NCBI GenBank assembly: GCA_964617555.1
Contig: CAZTYP010000106.1
Span: 1 to 64,000, forward strand
DNA from: 1-14-2-50-31-20 sp964617555
GTDB taxonomy: Bacteria; Bacteroidota; Ignavibacteria; Ignavibacteriales; Melioribacteraceae
Direction of reading: 5' to 3'
Length of the DNA: 64,000 bases
Part shown: positions 8,747 through 16,985 of the stretch, piece after piece
Layout of the letters: the number at the start of each line of letters is the position of its first letter
Numbering within the stretch: position 1 is the first letter of the stretch
Notes under the pieces: model-generated
Databases searched by the model: none
Seen by the model: the letters and a program-made list of their open reading frames with translations, nothing else
What the model was told of the DNA's origin: nothing
Program-made: the position numbers and the translations under genes

Positions 8747-9600
8747 TTAAAACCTCCTTAATCATAACCGTGTATAACCGGAGTGCTTCTTTGCGGAAAG
8801 CTTTGATATCATTGAAAAATCAATCGGTTTTGCCTGACGAACTGATTATTGCCGATGACGGTTCTGCCGAAAATATTGTAAGCAATATTTCCGATATTTT
8901 ACCGGAATTTAATTTCCCCGTAAAATATGTTAGGCAAAAAAACAAAGGCTTTCGTTTAGCTCGTAACCGAAATAACGGGGTAAGGAATGCCGAAGGAGAT
9001 TTTTTTATTTTTTTGGATCAAGATTTGGTTTTTACTCCGAACTTATTGGCGACATTTATTAATAACGGTAAGGCAAAAAGATTTATTACCGGAATGCCCG
9101 TTTGGCTTGATGAAAAAAGAAGTATTCAAGTTACGGAAGAAAGAATAAAGAATAATACTTTTCTTGAATTAATAGATAAAAAAGATAAAAGTAAAGCTAT
9201 AAAACAATTCAAAAAAGACAGAAGATATTACTATCTTCACAAATTATATTTAACAAATCAACCGCGATTACGCGGCGGTATGTGCGGAATAAACAGAAGT
9301 GAATTTGAAAAGATAAACGGCTACGACGAAAATTTTATAGGTTGGGGTGCGGAAGATGACGATCTCGGAAGAAGATTATATAAAATAGGTGCGGAAGGAT
9401 TTAATCCTTTCGAAAACGAATTTGCAATTCATCTTTATCATAAACCCGCCGTAATAAAGGGAGCCGGAGTAAAAGAACAAACAAACTACGGTTATTATCA
9501 AAAAAAGAAACATGAAATAAAGAAAGGAAATTATAAAGCCGAGTTCGGATTGAATAATCTCAGAGATAACGATAAAATTATTGTAGAAAAATTAAAATAA
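8743..9600 (+). CDS. Glycosyltransferase family 2 with C-terminal galactosyltransferase-like region
   Basis: A 285-residue GT-A enzyme. SLIITVYNRSASLRKAL opens the family 2 domain, ADDGS near 39 binds the nucleotide, and FIFLDQDLVF near 90 is the metal-binding DxD equivalent. GGMCGINRSEFEKINGYDE followed by GWGAEDDDLGRRL near 190-220 is the second acidic cluster found in chondroitin-polymerase-like and Glyco_transf_7C proteins. The frame is open from a GTG at 8731, but the ATG at 8743 forms an ATGA overlap with the previous stop and starts directly at the domain, so it is chosen. It probably adds one sugar to LPS or a related glycan made by this operon. Confidence 0.85.
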   Translation: MIKTSLIITVYNRSASLRKALISLKNQSVLPDELIIADDGSAENIVSNISDILPEFNFPVKYVRQKNKGFRLARNRNNGVRNAEGDFFIFLDQDLVFTPNLLATFINNGKAKRFITGMPVWLDEKRSIQVTEERIKNNTFLELIDKKDKSKAIKQFKKDRRYYYLHKLYLTNQPRLRGGMCGINRSEFEKINGYDENFIGWGAEDDDLGRRLYKIGAEGFNPFENEFAIHLYHKPAVIKGAGVKEQTNYGYYQKKKHEIKKGNYKAEFGLNNLRDNDKIIVEKLK

Positions 9601-9602
9601 TT

Positions 9603-10481
9603 ATGATAGAAGTTCAAAAAAAAAGAAATACAAATAACGAGGAGTTAAAATTTTCCATTATAATTCCTTCATGGAATAATTTGGAATTTTTAAAATTATG
9701 TATTGAAAGCATTAAAAAAAACTCTTGTTTTAAACATCAAATTATAGTGCATGTAAACGAAGGAAATGACGGAACCCTTGCCTGGCTTGATGAACAAGCG
9801 GATATAGATTACACACACAGCAAAAAAAACATAGGTATTTGTTATGCCTTGAACATAGCTCGGCAATTGCTCAAAACCGATTATCTCCTTTATATGAATG
9901 ACGATATGTATGTTTTGCCGGAGTGGGATAAATTTTTAAATGATGAAATTGAAGCAATAGGAAATAAAAATTTTTTTCTTTCCTCTACAATGATTGAACC
10001 GCAAACAACAAATCCGGCTGCAATCGAATTCGATTGCGGGAAAACACTTGAGAGTTTTGACGAAAAAAAATTGCTTGAAAATTTTAATAATTTTCAAAAA
10101 GAAGATTGGAACGGAGCAACATGGCCGCCGAATATTGTTCATAAAGATATTTGGGATTTGGTTGGCGGCTATAGTATTGAGTTTACACCGGGCATGTATT
10201 CCGATCCGGATTTTTCCATGAAACTTTGGCAAGCGGGAATCAGATATTTTAAAGGTGTCGGCAAAAGCAGAGTTTATCATTTTGCCGCAAAAACTACAAA
10301 GCGAATCTCTAAAACAACAAGTGGCGGTTATTATAAATTTATTGATAAATGGGGAATTACCTCAAAAACATTTACCGACAAATTTTTGAAACGTGGGAAA
10401 CCGTTTACCGGTAAATTGTTCGAGCCGGAAATTGATTTTTTTGACAAACTAAATGTGAAATTAAAAAAGATTTTAAGATAA
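9603..10481 (+). CDS. Glycosyltransferase family 2
   Basis: A 292-residue GT-A glycosyltransferase. FSIIIPSWNNLEFLKLCIESI near residue 18 is the family N terminus. HVNEGNDGT near 57 aligns with the nucleotide-binding DDGS position but carries an unusual NEGNDGT form. LLYMNDDMYVLPEWD near 100 is the DxD metal site. GGYSIEFTPGMYSDPDFSMKLWQAG near 185-205 holds the catalytic acidic cluster. The gene starts 2 bases after its upstream neighbour and is followed at 14 bases by another family 2 enzyme, placing it in the same operon. Soluble, no membrane helix. Donor and acceptor are unknown; the setting points to LPS or capsule synthesis. Confidence 0.85.
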   Translation: MIEVQKKRNTNNEELKFSIIIPSWNNLEFLKLCIESIKKNSCFKHQIIVHVNEGNDGTLAWLDEQADIDYTHSKKNIGICYALNIARQLLKTDYLLYMNDDMYVLPEWDKFLNDEIEAIGNKNFFLSSTMIEPQTTNPAAIEFDCGKTLESFDEKKLLENFNNFQKEDWNGATWPPNIVHKDIWDLVGGYSIEFTPGMYSDPDFSMKLWQAGIRYFKGVGKSRVYHFAAKTTKRISKTTSGGYYKFIDKWGITSKTFTDKFLKRGKPFTGKLFEPEIDFFDKLNVKLKKILR

Positions 10482-10495
10482 TATTCGATGAGTTT

Positions 10496-11248
10496 ATGGA
10501 AAACAAAAATAAAATATCGGCGGTAATAATAACAAAAAACGAAGAAGAGAATATTGAAAGATGTTTAAAATCCCTTACCTGGGTTGATGAAATAGTTGTT
10601 GTCGATTCCGGTTCAACCGATAAAACAGTTGAAATTTGCAAACAATACGAATGCAAAATTATTGAAACGGAATGGTTCGGGTACGGAAAAAACAAACAGC
10701 TTGCCGTGAATTCTGCTTCCAATAATTGGGTGCTTTCAATTGATGCTGACGAAGAAGTTGCACAAGAATCCGTTCCTTTAATAAAAAACGTTGTTTCGGA
10801 TAACCCTTCAATCGGTTATAAAGTTCAAATAAAATCGTATTATCTCGGTAAACTTATAAGATACTCCGGCTGGGGGAATGAGTTCAAACTTCGTATTTTT
10901 AATAAGCAATATGGCAATTATGATGATGCCGAAGTTCACGAAACGGTTATTTTAAAGGGCGAAAAAATTAAATCGAAAATTGTATTTTATCATCATACAT
11001 ATCCGACCGTGGAAAAACAGCTTGAAAAAATTAATCGTTACAGCACATTGCAAGCAAAGCAACTATACGATAAAAGAAGAAAATATTCTTTACCTCTTAT
11101 TGCCTTTTTTACCCTAAATAAATTTTTTGCAACATATTTTTTTCGTCTCGGTTTTCTTGACGGTAAAGAGGGGTTTATTCTCGCATATTTTTCGTCGGTA
11201 GGCGTTTTTTCCAAGTATGTTAAACTCTGGAAACTCAATAAAAAATAA
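10496..11248 (+). CDS. Family 2 glycosyltransferase, WaaE/KdtX-like LPS core glucosyltransferase
   Basis: A 250-residue enzyme matching the short family 2 proteins annotated as LPS core beta-1,4-glucosyltransferase (WaaE/KdtX). ISAVIITKNEEENIERCLKSL opens the domain, WVDEIVVVDSGSTDKTVEIC carries the nucleotide site, WFGYGKNKQLAVNSA is characteristic of this subfamily, and VLSIDADEEV is the metal site. EVHETVILKG near 140 is also conserved in the group. A weakly hydrophobic C-terminal segment (about 195-235) may sit on the membrane. It follows the previous transferase by 14 bases and precedes the MsbA-like exporter by 56, so it closes the transferase series. WaaE is the nearest name, but the linkage is inferred. 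Confidence 0.82.
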   Translation: MENKNKISAVIITKNEEENIERCLKSLTWVDEIVVVDSGSTDKTVEICKQYECKIIETEWFGYGKNKQLAVNSASNNWVLSIDADEEVAQESVPLIKNVVSDNPSIGYKVQIKSYYLGKLIRYSGWGNEFKLRIFNKQYGNYDDAEVHETVILKGEKIKSKIVFYHHTYPTVEKQLEKINRYSTLQAKQLYDKRRKYSLPLIAFFTLNKFFATYFFRLGFLDGKEGFILAYFSSVGVFSKYVKLWKLNKK

Positions 11249-11304
11249 ATTCATTTTAACCGAACTTCTCTTATTTTTAAACTTCAATTTATTTAAGTTG
11301 TTTT

Positions 11305-13173
11305 ATGAATATTTTCTTAAGAATATTAGCTTTTGTTAAGCCTTTTTGGAAGCATCTTTCTGCCGCTATTGTTAGTATCGTTCTTTTTTCGTTGATGAAC
11401 GGGCTTTCTATATACTTAACCATTCCTTTGCTTGACACTCTTTTTAATCAAAAAAATGAAGAGATAATAAAAAAAGCATCGCGAACACCCGGAGCATCTA
11501 TCTTGCCGGGTTGGCTTACCGATGCGGCAAATTCGATAAAGGAGTCCTTTCAGCAATATGTACTTTCGGGAAGCGTTGAAGAGGTACTTTTAAAAATAAG
11601 TATATTGATAGTTCTTGCGTTTATTTTGAAAAATATTTTCAGTTATATTGCCAGTTACTTTATTGCATATGTTGAACAGGGAATAATCAGAGATATACGG
11701 AATGATTTATACAGCCATATTTTAAAACTTCCTCTTACTTTTTTTAAAAACGAAAAATCGGGAGATTTAATTTCTCGTTTCACAAACGATGTTAACATTA
11801 TTCAACAAAGTGTTACTGCCGTTTTTTTGAATGTATTCCGTGAACCCCTTACGGTTATTGTCTTTTTCGTAATTGCCTTTTCAATAAGTTGGAAACTTAC
11901 ACTTTTTGCCTTGTTGATAGTCCCTCTTTCTTCGGGGATAATTGCAATTATCGGTGCGCTTTTACGAAAGCAAAGTTACATTCTTCAACAAAAACTGGGC
12001 ACAATAGTAAACGTTTTGCACGAAACAATTTCGGGAATTAAAATAGTAAAAGCTTTCGGTAAGGAAGATTATGAAAACAGCCGATTTAGAAAAGAGACGG
12101 AAAAATATTTTAGAATTATCCTTAAAAAAGTTCGTATTCGTAATATCTCTTCTCCTTCAACGGAAATAATAGCGGTGGTTTTAGGGGCTGCAATTATCTT
12201 TTTCGGCGGCAAACTTGTTTTAATTAACCACGAAATTAAAGCCAGTGAATTTATGGGCTTTCTTTTTGCAATATTTCAAATGATGCCTCCGTTAAAGTCG
12301 ATGAGCCAGTTGAATAACAAAATTCAAGAATCTATTGGAGCGGGAATGAGAATTTTTGAAGTGTTAGATACGGAAACGAATATTAAAAACATTGAAAATC
12401 CTATTCCCGTAAGTTCGTTTAACAGCAATATTAAATTTGAAAACGTAACGTTCTCTTATCCCGATTCTCCGGAAATAATTTTAAATAAAATTAATTTTAC
12501 CGCCAACAAAGGAGAAATAATAGCTTTTGTAGGCAGCTCCGGTGCCGGAAAATCTACACTTGTGGATTTAATTCCGAGATTTTACGACCCTACAAACGGA
12601 GCAGTGTTAATAGACGGAAAAGATTTACGCAAAGTTAAGCTTGAAGATTTGCGCAAGTTGATGGGAATTGTTACACAGGAAACAATTCTTTTTAACGAAA
12701 CGGTTTATAAAAATATTGCTTACGGAGTTGAGAATGTTCCGAAAGAAAAAGTAATTGAAGTTGCAAAAATGGCTAACGCTCATGATTTTATTATGGAATT
12801 GCCGAACGGATACGAAACAATAATCGGCGAACGAGGAACAAAAATTTCCGGCGGACAAAGGCAACGCCTTTCCATAGCAAGGGCGTTGTTCAAAAATCCA
12901 CCTGTAATGATTTTTGACGAAGCAACCTCTGCGCTGGACAATGAATCGGAAGCCTTGGTTCAAGAAGCAATAGAAAAATTAATGAAAAACCGTACAACCT
13001 TTGTTGTTGCTCATAGGCTAAGTACTATTCGAAATGCCGATAAAATAATTGTGATGGAAAAAGGGAAAATAGTTCAACAAGGGAAACATGAAGAATTGTT
13101 ACGAGACGAAGACGGCATATATAAAAAATTATATGAGTTACAATTTAGAAATAACGAGGAAGCGGAAAAATGA
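11305..13173 (+). CDS. msbA: ABC transporter, fused permease/ATPase, MsbA-like lipid exporter
   Basis: A 622-residue half-transporter with six membrane helices (about 15-340) and a C-terminal nucleotide-binding domain. Walker A is GSSGAGKSTL near 412, the signature is ISGGQRQRLSIARAL near 514, Walker B is VMIFDEATSALD near 534 and the H-loop is VVAHRLSTI near 570. Members of this group homodimerise and flip lipid A-core across the inner membrane (MsbA) or export related lipids. Its place at the end of the glycosyltransferase operon supports lipid A-core or lipid-linked glycan export. Its stop overlaps the start of nadK by four bases. The first extracytoplasmic loop (about 45-85) is longer than in E. 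coli MsbA, so a different lipid substrate is possible. Confidence 0.85.
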   Translation: MNIFLRILAFVKPFWKHLSAAIVSIVLFSLMNGLSIYLTIPLLDTLFNQKNEEIIKKASRTPGASILPGWLTDAANSIKESFQQYVLSGSVEEVLLKISILIVLAFILKNIFSYIASYFIAYVEQGIIRDIRNDLYSHILKLPLTFFKNEKSGDLISRFTNDVNIIQQSVTAVFLNVFREPLTVIVFFVIAFSISWKLTLFALLIVPLSSGIIAIIGALLRKQSYILQQKLGTIVNVLHETISGIKIVKAFGKEDYENSRFRKETEKYFRIILKKVRIRNISSPSTEIIAVVLGAAIIFFGGKLVLINHEIKASEFMGFLFAIFQMMPPLKSMSQLNNKIQESIGAGMRIFEVLDTETNIKNIENPIPVSSFNSNIKFENVTFSYPDSPEIILNKINFTANKGEIIAFVGSSGAGKSTLVDLIPRFYDPTNGAVLIDGKDLRKVKLEDLRKLMGIVTQETILFNETVYKNIAYGVENVPKEKVIEVAKMANAHDFIMELPNGYETIIGERGTKISGGQRQRLSIARALFKNPPVMIFDEATSALDNESEALVQEAIEKLMKNRTTFVVAHRLSTIRNADKIIVMEKGKIVQQGKHEELLRDEDGIYKKLYELQFRNNEEAEK

Positions 13174-14057
13174 AAATTGGAATTATTCCGAATACATCAA
13201 AAAAAAATATTATTGCCGTTGTAGAACTATTAATAAAAAAATTGAACGGACGAAATTTCACTCCTTTTTTTAGCAAAAGTTTTTATGAACTTGTAAAAGA
13301 AAATTCTCTTTTTAATAAATTCGAGTTTTTTGAGGGAAAGGACCTTTTTGCCAATACGGATTTAATTGTTTCCATTGGCGGAGACGGTACAATGCTGACT
13401 TCCGGTTTTGAAGGAAGAGAATTTTCCACGCCGATGCTCGGAATTAATTTCGGGAAATTGGGGTTTTTGGCAGAATACGAAATCAACAATCTTGATAAGT
13501 TAATTGACGAATTGGAAAAGGGGGAATACACAATTGAAGAACGTCTTACTCTTTGCGGTAAATGTATTGACGAATGCAATAATACTCTTTTTGCAGTTAA
13601 CGATATTGTAATTGATAAAGGGCATTGGCCTAAAATGATTGAAATAGAATTGAAGATTGACGATAAATATGTTTCTACATTTTCTGCGGACGGAATAATA
13701 GTGGCAACTCCAACGGGAACAACCGGATATTCGCTTTCTGTCGGCGGGCCTATTGTAAATCCGGCGGCAAAAGCAATTACGCTGAGTCCTATTTCTCCGC
13801 ATACACTTACAATGCGTCCCCTGGTTATAGGCAACGAACAAACAATTTCGGTTTTAATAAAATCCGAACACGAAAAAATTCATGTTAGTTGCGACGGGCA
13901 ACGAACATACCATTATTATTCCCCGAAAGAATTTTTAATTTATACAAGTAAGAACCCATTGAGATTGCTTCATACAAAATCGACAAGCTATTTTGATATT
14001 TTGCGAAAAAAACTTTATTGGGGAATTGATGTAAGAAAAAACGGATATGAAGGATAA
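13170..14057 (+). CDS. nadK: NAD kinase
   Basis: A 295-residue cytosolic enzyme that phosphorylates NAD to NADP. SIGGDGTMLTSGF near 70 is the GGDG catalytic motif, GINFGKLGFLAEY near 91 is the second conserved block, and ATPTGTTGYSLSVGGPIV near 177-194 is the NAD-binding motif with the NE/D partner AVNDIVIDKG upstream. Length and motif spacing are normal for bacterial NadK. ATGA overlap couples it to the ABC exporter gene upstream, and a thioredoxin-like gene follows 3 bases downstream. No functional link between NADP supply and lipid export is evident; this is probably just shared transcription. Confidence 0.93.
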   Translation: MKIGIIPNTSKKNIIAVVELLIKKLNGRNFTPFFSKSFYELVKENSLFNKFEFFEGKDLFANTDLIVSIGGDGTMLTSGFEGREFSTPMLGINFGKLGFLAEYEINNLDKLIDELEKGEYTIEERLTLCGKCIDECNNTLFAVNDIVIDKGHWPKMIEIELKIDDKYVSTFSADGIIVATPTGTTGYSLSVGGPIVNPAAKAITLSPISPHTLTMRPLVIGNEQTISVLIKSEHEKIHVSCDGQRTYHYYSPKEFLIYTSKNPLRLLHTKSTSYFDILRKKLYWGIDVRKNGYEG

Positions 14058-14060
14058 GAA

Positions 14061-14570
14061 ATGAAAAAATTTATTATTGTTTTATTGTTGTTTGTGTTAA
14101 CTGTTACCGCACAAGAAAAAAACAGAATGGTAACCGATAAGAAAACCGGAAAACCAATGTTATTGGGGCTTTGTGACAGAAATGCTTTTGCCGACACTAA
14201 TTTTTCTTGGTGGTTTAACTCCGGCTATAAATTTTATCATCCCAGAAAAGATATAATGGATTCATTGAAATCAGAAGGGAATAACTTTTCGGTTAAAATA
14301 ATAATGGGTACATGGTGCAGCGATAGTAGACGCGAGGTCCCGCGATTTTATAAGATTCTTGACAGTATTGGCTATAAAGATAGCAGTTTAACATTAATAA
14401 ACGTTAACAGAGAAAAAAACAGCGGAACAAATACTCTCGATAAATTGAACATAACATTAATCCCGACTTTTATTATCTATAAAAACGGAGCGGAGATAGG
14501 AAGAATTGTTGAAACTCCGAGTACAAATCTTGAAAATGATTTGTTAAACATTTTAAATGAAAAAAAATAA
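14061..14570 (+). CDS. Secreted thioredoxin-fold protein, single-cysteine active site
   Basis: A 169-residue protein with a Sec signal peptide (MKKFIIVLLLFVLTVTAQ, cleavage about residue 18) and a thioredoxin-like fold. IIMGTWCSDSRREVPRFYKIL near 76-96 aligns with the WCxxC active site, but the second cysteine is serine/aspartate (WCSDS), leaving one cysteine. ITLIPTFIIYKNG near 134 is the cis-proline strand of thioredoxins. A single-cysteine thioredoxin fold in the periplasm is more likely to bind or isomerise than to reduce disulfides. It starts 3 bases after nadK with an AAGGA-type ribosome site and is followed by a predicted outer-membrane barrel. Confidence 0.75.
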   Translation: MKKFIIVLLLFVLTVTAQEKNRMVTDKKTGKPMLLGLCDRNAFADTNFSWWFNSGYKFYHPRKDIMDSLKSEGNNFSVKIIMGTWCSDSRREVPRFYKILDSIGYKDSSLTLINVNREKNSGTNTLDKLNITLIPTFIIYKNGAEIGRIVETPSTNLENDLLNILNEKK

Positions 14571-14606
14571 AATAAATTTAACGGAACTTATTTTTTCCCA
14601 ATAAAA

Positions 14607-15203
14607 ATGAAACAATTAAAAAAAACGACATTGTTAATATTGTTTGTGGTATCAACGCTTTCTGCACAGGGGTTACAGCTTGGAGAAGCACGCGGATTGT
14701 TTCTTTCCGTTGGTGTAGGTCCTAAAATTCCAATCGGAGATTTTTCCGTTACTAATAATATCGGTATCGGATTCGATTTTACGGCATCGTATACCGATAA
14801 CCAAGTTATTCCGGTCTTTCTTTATACAAAACTGGCATATCAAGTTTTTCCGGGAGCGACACGTATGTATAAAACGTCGGATTATGCTTCGTTTACAACA
14901 AGTGAATTTTTAATTGCTCCAGGTGCCAAATTTTATTTTCCGCCTGTTATTACAGACCAAATATTAATAATGCCGATTGTGGAAGCGGGAGCAAACATCG
15001 GGTTTTTCTTTAATACGCACGTATTCAAAAACTCAACCGGAAAAAGTAATATAGATGAAACATTAACCAAGTTCGGTTTTCATATCGGAGGCGGGTTTTC
15101 AATGTTTTTTCTTGAAGGAATTATTAACTACTATTTTTTCCCAAAGAATCAAGTTATTTCTTTCGATTTGAAAATTCAGGTTCCTATATTTGCAAAAATA
15201 TAG
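14607..15203 (+). CDS. Predicted small outer-membrane beta-barrel protein
   Basis: A 198-residue protein with a Sec signal peptide (about 1-20, ending LSAQG). The mature part alternates hydrophobic and polar residues in short glycine- and aromatic-rich strands such as GLFLSVGVGPKIPIG, IGIGFDFTASYT, FGFHIGGGFSMFF and VISFDLKIQVPIFAKI, the usual look of an eight-stranded outer-membrane barrel. The last residues end in a hydrophobic strand, as barrel proteins do. I do not recognise a named family. It lies 36 bases after the thioredoxin-like gene and just before an enoyl-CoA hydratase gene; the neighbours give no clear role. Confidence 0.6.
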   Translation: MKQLKKTTLLILFVVSTLSAQGLQLGEARGLFLSVGVGPKIPIGDFSVTNNIGIGFDFTASYTDNQVIPVFLYTKLAYQVFPGATRMYKTSDYASFTTSEFLIAPGAKFYFPPVITDQILIMPIVEAGANIGFFFNTHVFKNSTGKSNIDETLTKFGFHIGGGFSMFFLEGIINYYFFPKNQVISFDLKIQVPIFAKI

Positions 15204-15209
15204 AGGTGG
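15202..15209 (+). promoter_or_regulatory. Ribosome binding site that fixes the enoyl-CoA hydratase start
   Basis: AGAGGTGG lies 2 bases upstream of the ATG at 15212 (core GAGG about 5 bases away). The frame is open from a GTG at 15206, but that GTG lies within the ribosome site itself, so the ATG at 15212 is the better start. Confidence 0.6.
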
Positions 15210-15211
15210 TT

Positions 15212-15991
15212 ATGGTTTACAATAATATCTTATTCCAAGATACAAACGGTATTGCAAAGGTTATTATTAATCGTCCGGAAAAATTAAATGCTTTGAATAA
15301 AGAAACTCTCAATGAATTAAACAGCCTTTTTGATTATCTGGAAAACGCCGAATCAATTTATACTGTTATTGTTTCGGGAATCGGGGATAAAGCATTTGTT
15401 GCGGGGGCGGATATTATAGAACTTGCTCAACTTAATTCCGCAACAGGGGTTGAGTTTTCTAAATTCGGGCAAGCCGTATTTAACAAAATTGAAAATTTGA
15501 ATAAACCGGTTATTGCCGCCGTTAACGGATTTGCGCTTGGAGGCGGTTGCGAGCTTGCTTTGGCGTGTCATATTAGAATTGCTTCCGAAAATGCCAAATT
15601 CGGGCAGCCCGAAGTTAATCTTGGAATAATACCCGGATACGGCGGAACACAACGTCTTGCTCGTTTAATAGGCAAAGGTTTGGCGATGGAATATATACTT
15701 ACCGGTGATATGATAGACGCACAAGAGGCATACAGAATTGGGTTGATTAATAAAGTTTGTGAACAGAATAAATTAATTTCCGAGGCGGAAAAAATAGCTG
15801 AAAAAATTACATCAAAAGGGAAAAGGGCAATAGCCGCATCAATAAAGGCAATAAACGCTGCGGATAATTTTCCCTTTGATAGGGGCTTTGATTTGGAATC
15901 CTCCGAATTCGGGAAGCTTTGTGATACGGAAGACTTTAAAGAAGGAACTTCCGCTTTTTTAGAAAAACGAAAACCTAACTTCAAGGGTTGA
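15212..15991 (+). CDS. Enoyl-CoA hydratase/isomerase (crotonase family)
   Basis: A 259-residue cytosolic enzyme, hydrating 2-enoyl-CoA to 3-hydroxyacyl-CoA in fatty-acid or short-chain acyl-CoA breakdown. AFVAGADIIEL near 62 is the first oxyanion-hole region. FALGGGCELALACHIRIAS near 103 carries the catalytic glutamate and second oxyanion glycine. AKFGQPEVNLGIIPGYGGTQRL near 130-150 has the other catalytic glutamate and the crotonase signature. Both catalytic acids are present, so hydratase rather than isomerase-only activity is expected. The gene stands between an outer-membrane barrel and an uncharacterised membrane-anchored protein, with no other beta-oxidation gene nearby. Confidence 0.9.
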   Translation: MVYNNILFQDTNGIAKVIINRPEKLNALNKETLNELNSLFDYLENAESIYTVIVSGIGDKAFVAGADIIELAQLNSATGVEFSKFGQAVFNKIENLNKPVIAAVNGFALGGGCELALACHIRIASENAKFGQPEVNLGIIPGYGGTQRLARLIGKGLAMEYILTGDMIDAQEAYRIGLINKVCEQNKLISEAEKIAEKITSKGKRAIAASIKAINAADNFPFDRGFDLESSEFGKLCDTEDFKEGTSAFLEKRKPNFKG

Positions 15992-15998
15992 ATTTTTA

Positions 15999-16985
15999 AT
16001 GGGTATAAAAAAAAATCTGATATATTTTTTGGTAGCATTTACTGTGGTATTATTAACGGCAAACATTATTATGGAATCTTCATATAATGTTGTTACGGAA
16101 AAGGAATTTCCTAAAATTTCCCAAAAAGAGATAGAAAATAAATTTATTAAGGTCCTGGATGGGTTCGGTATTGACAGTTCATGGATTAAGAGAACGTATG
16201 TCAACAAGCCGTTATCCGATTCGTTAAACTATGTTTGGAATGTCCTTTTACCGAAAGATGTTATAATAGCTTCCGTTATAAAAGAGTTGAACAAAACTTT
16301 AATAACAAAACACGTACAGTTGGAATCGGTGGAAAAAAAGAACTACGGCAACACGATTTTAAAAATATATTCCGATAATATTCTGAAACTTTATGCAAAG
16401 TTGAACTATTCAAAAAAAATTAAAAGAACCGGTTCCAGATATTCTTTTTTGGTAAAAACAAATTTTGAAGATGATGATATCCTTATGGAGATATTAAAAA
16501 ACAACGGTTTTCCGTTTGCTTTTCTTGTTACTCCTTCCAAGGAAATAAAAGAGAGATTAAAAGAAATAAATAATTATGCAATACTTATTGATAATTCTAT
16601 AATCAATACTGAATATTCATTAAGTGAAGATTACGGCAAACAACATTTAATTAACAATGTTTATTCAATTGTTTTGGATTTTGGTAAAGATAAACTATAT
16701 CTGATCGATAGGTTTTCCGAAATATATAATTCCAAAATATTTAATATGCTTGAGGCGGAGTTTAAAAAACGCGGAATAAAATTGCACCCAATTCAAAAAA
16801 TTTCCAAACTTAAGGGAGAAAACAAAAATCAGTTAATTTCTCTTTTCCGGTTTTATACGAAAAGTTTGAAGGGAAAAGAAGCAAAAACTTTTGTAATAGA
16901 ATTTGATGATTTTATTACTCTTTTACCCGAAATAGAAAAACAAATACGACGCGGAGATAAAGTTGTAAAAGTGGAGTTAAACTAA
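15999..16985 (+). CDS. Membrane-anchored protein of unknown function
   Basis: A 328-residue protein with one N-terminal membrane helix (about 5-24) and a large, lysine-rich domain on the far side of the membrane. The middle has strands such as FPFAFLVTPSKEIKERLKE and YAILIDNSIINTEYSL followed by VYSIVLDFGKDKLYLIDR. The alternation of hydrophobic strands and helices loosely recalls the divergent polysaccharide deacetylase (YibQ) fold, but no catalytic motif can be pointed out, so I do not assign it. The gene begins 7 bases after the enoyl-CoA hydratase gene, and its TAA overlaps the TAG of the convergent peptidase gene by two of four shared bases. Confidence 0.7.
   Translation: MGIKKNLIYFLVAFTVVLLTANIIMESSYNVVTEKEFPKISQKEIENKFIKVLDGFGIDSSWIKRTYVNKPLSDSLNYVWNVLLPKDVIIASVIKELNKTLITKHVQLESVEKKNYGNTILKIYSDNILKLYAKLNYSKKIKRTGSRYSFLVKTNFEDDDILMEILKNNGFPFAFLVTPSKEIKERLKEINNYAILIDNSIINTEYSLSEDYGKQHLINNVYSIVLDFGKDKLYLIDRFSEIYNSKIFNMLEAEFKKRGIKLHPIQKISKLKGENKNQLISLFRFYTKSLKGKEAKTFVIEFDDFITLLPEIEKQIRRGDKVVKVELN

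Noticed and set aside
13283..13834. 183-residue open frame on the minus strand inside nadK
   Set aside because: It lies wholly antisense to a gene with all NAD kinase motifs, and its translation is low-complexity and shows no family pattern.
15568..16038. 156-residue open frame on the minus strand
   Set aside because: Antisense to the enoyl-CoA hydratase and the start of the next gene; no ribosome site or recognisable domain.
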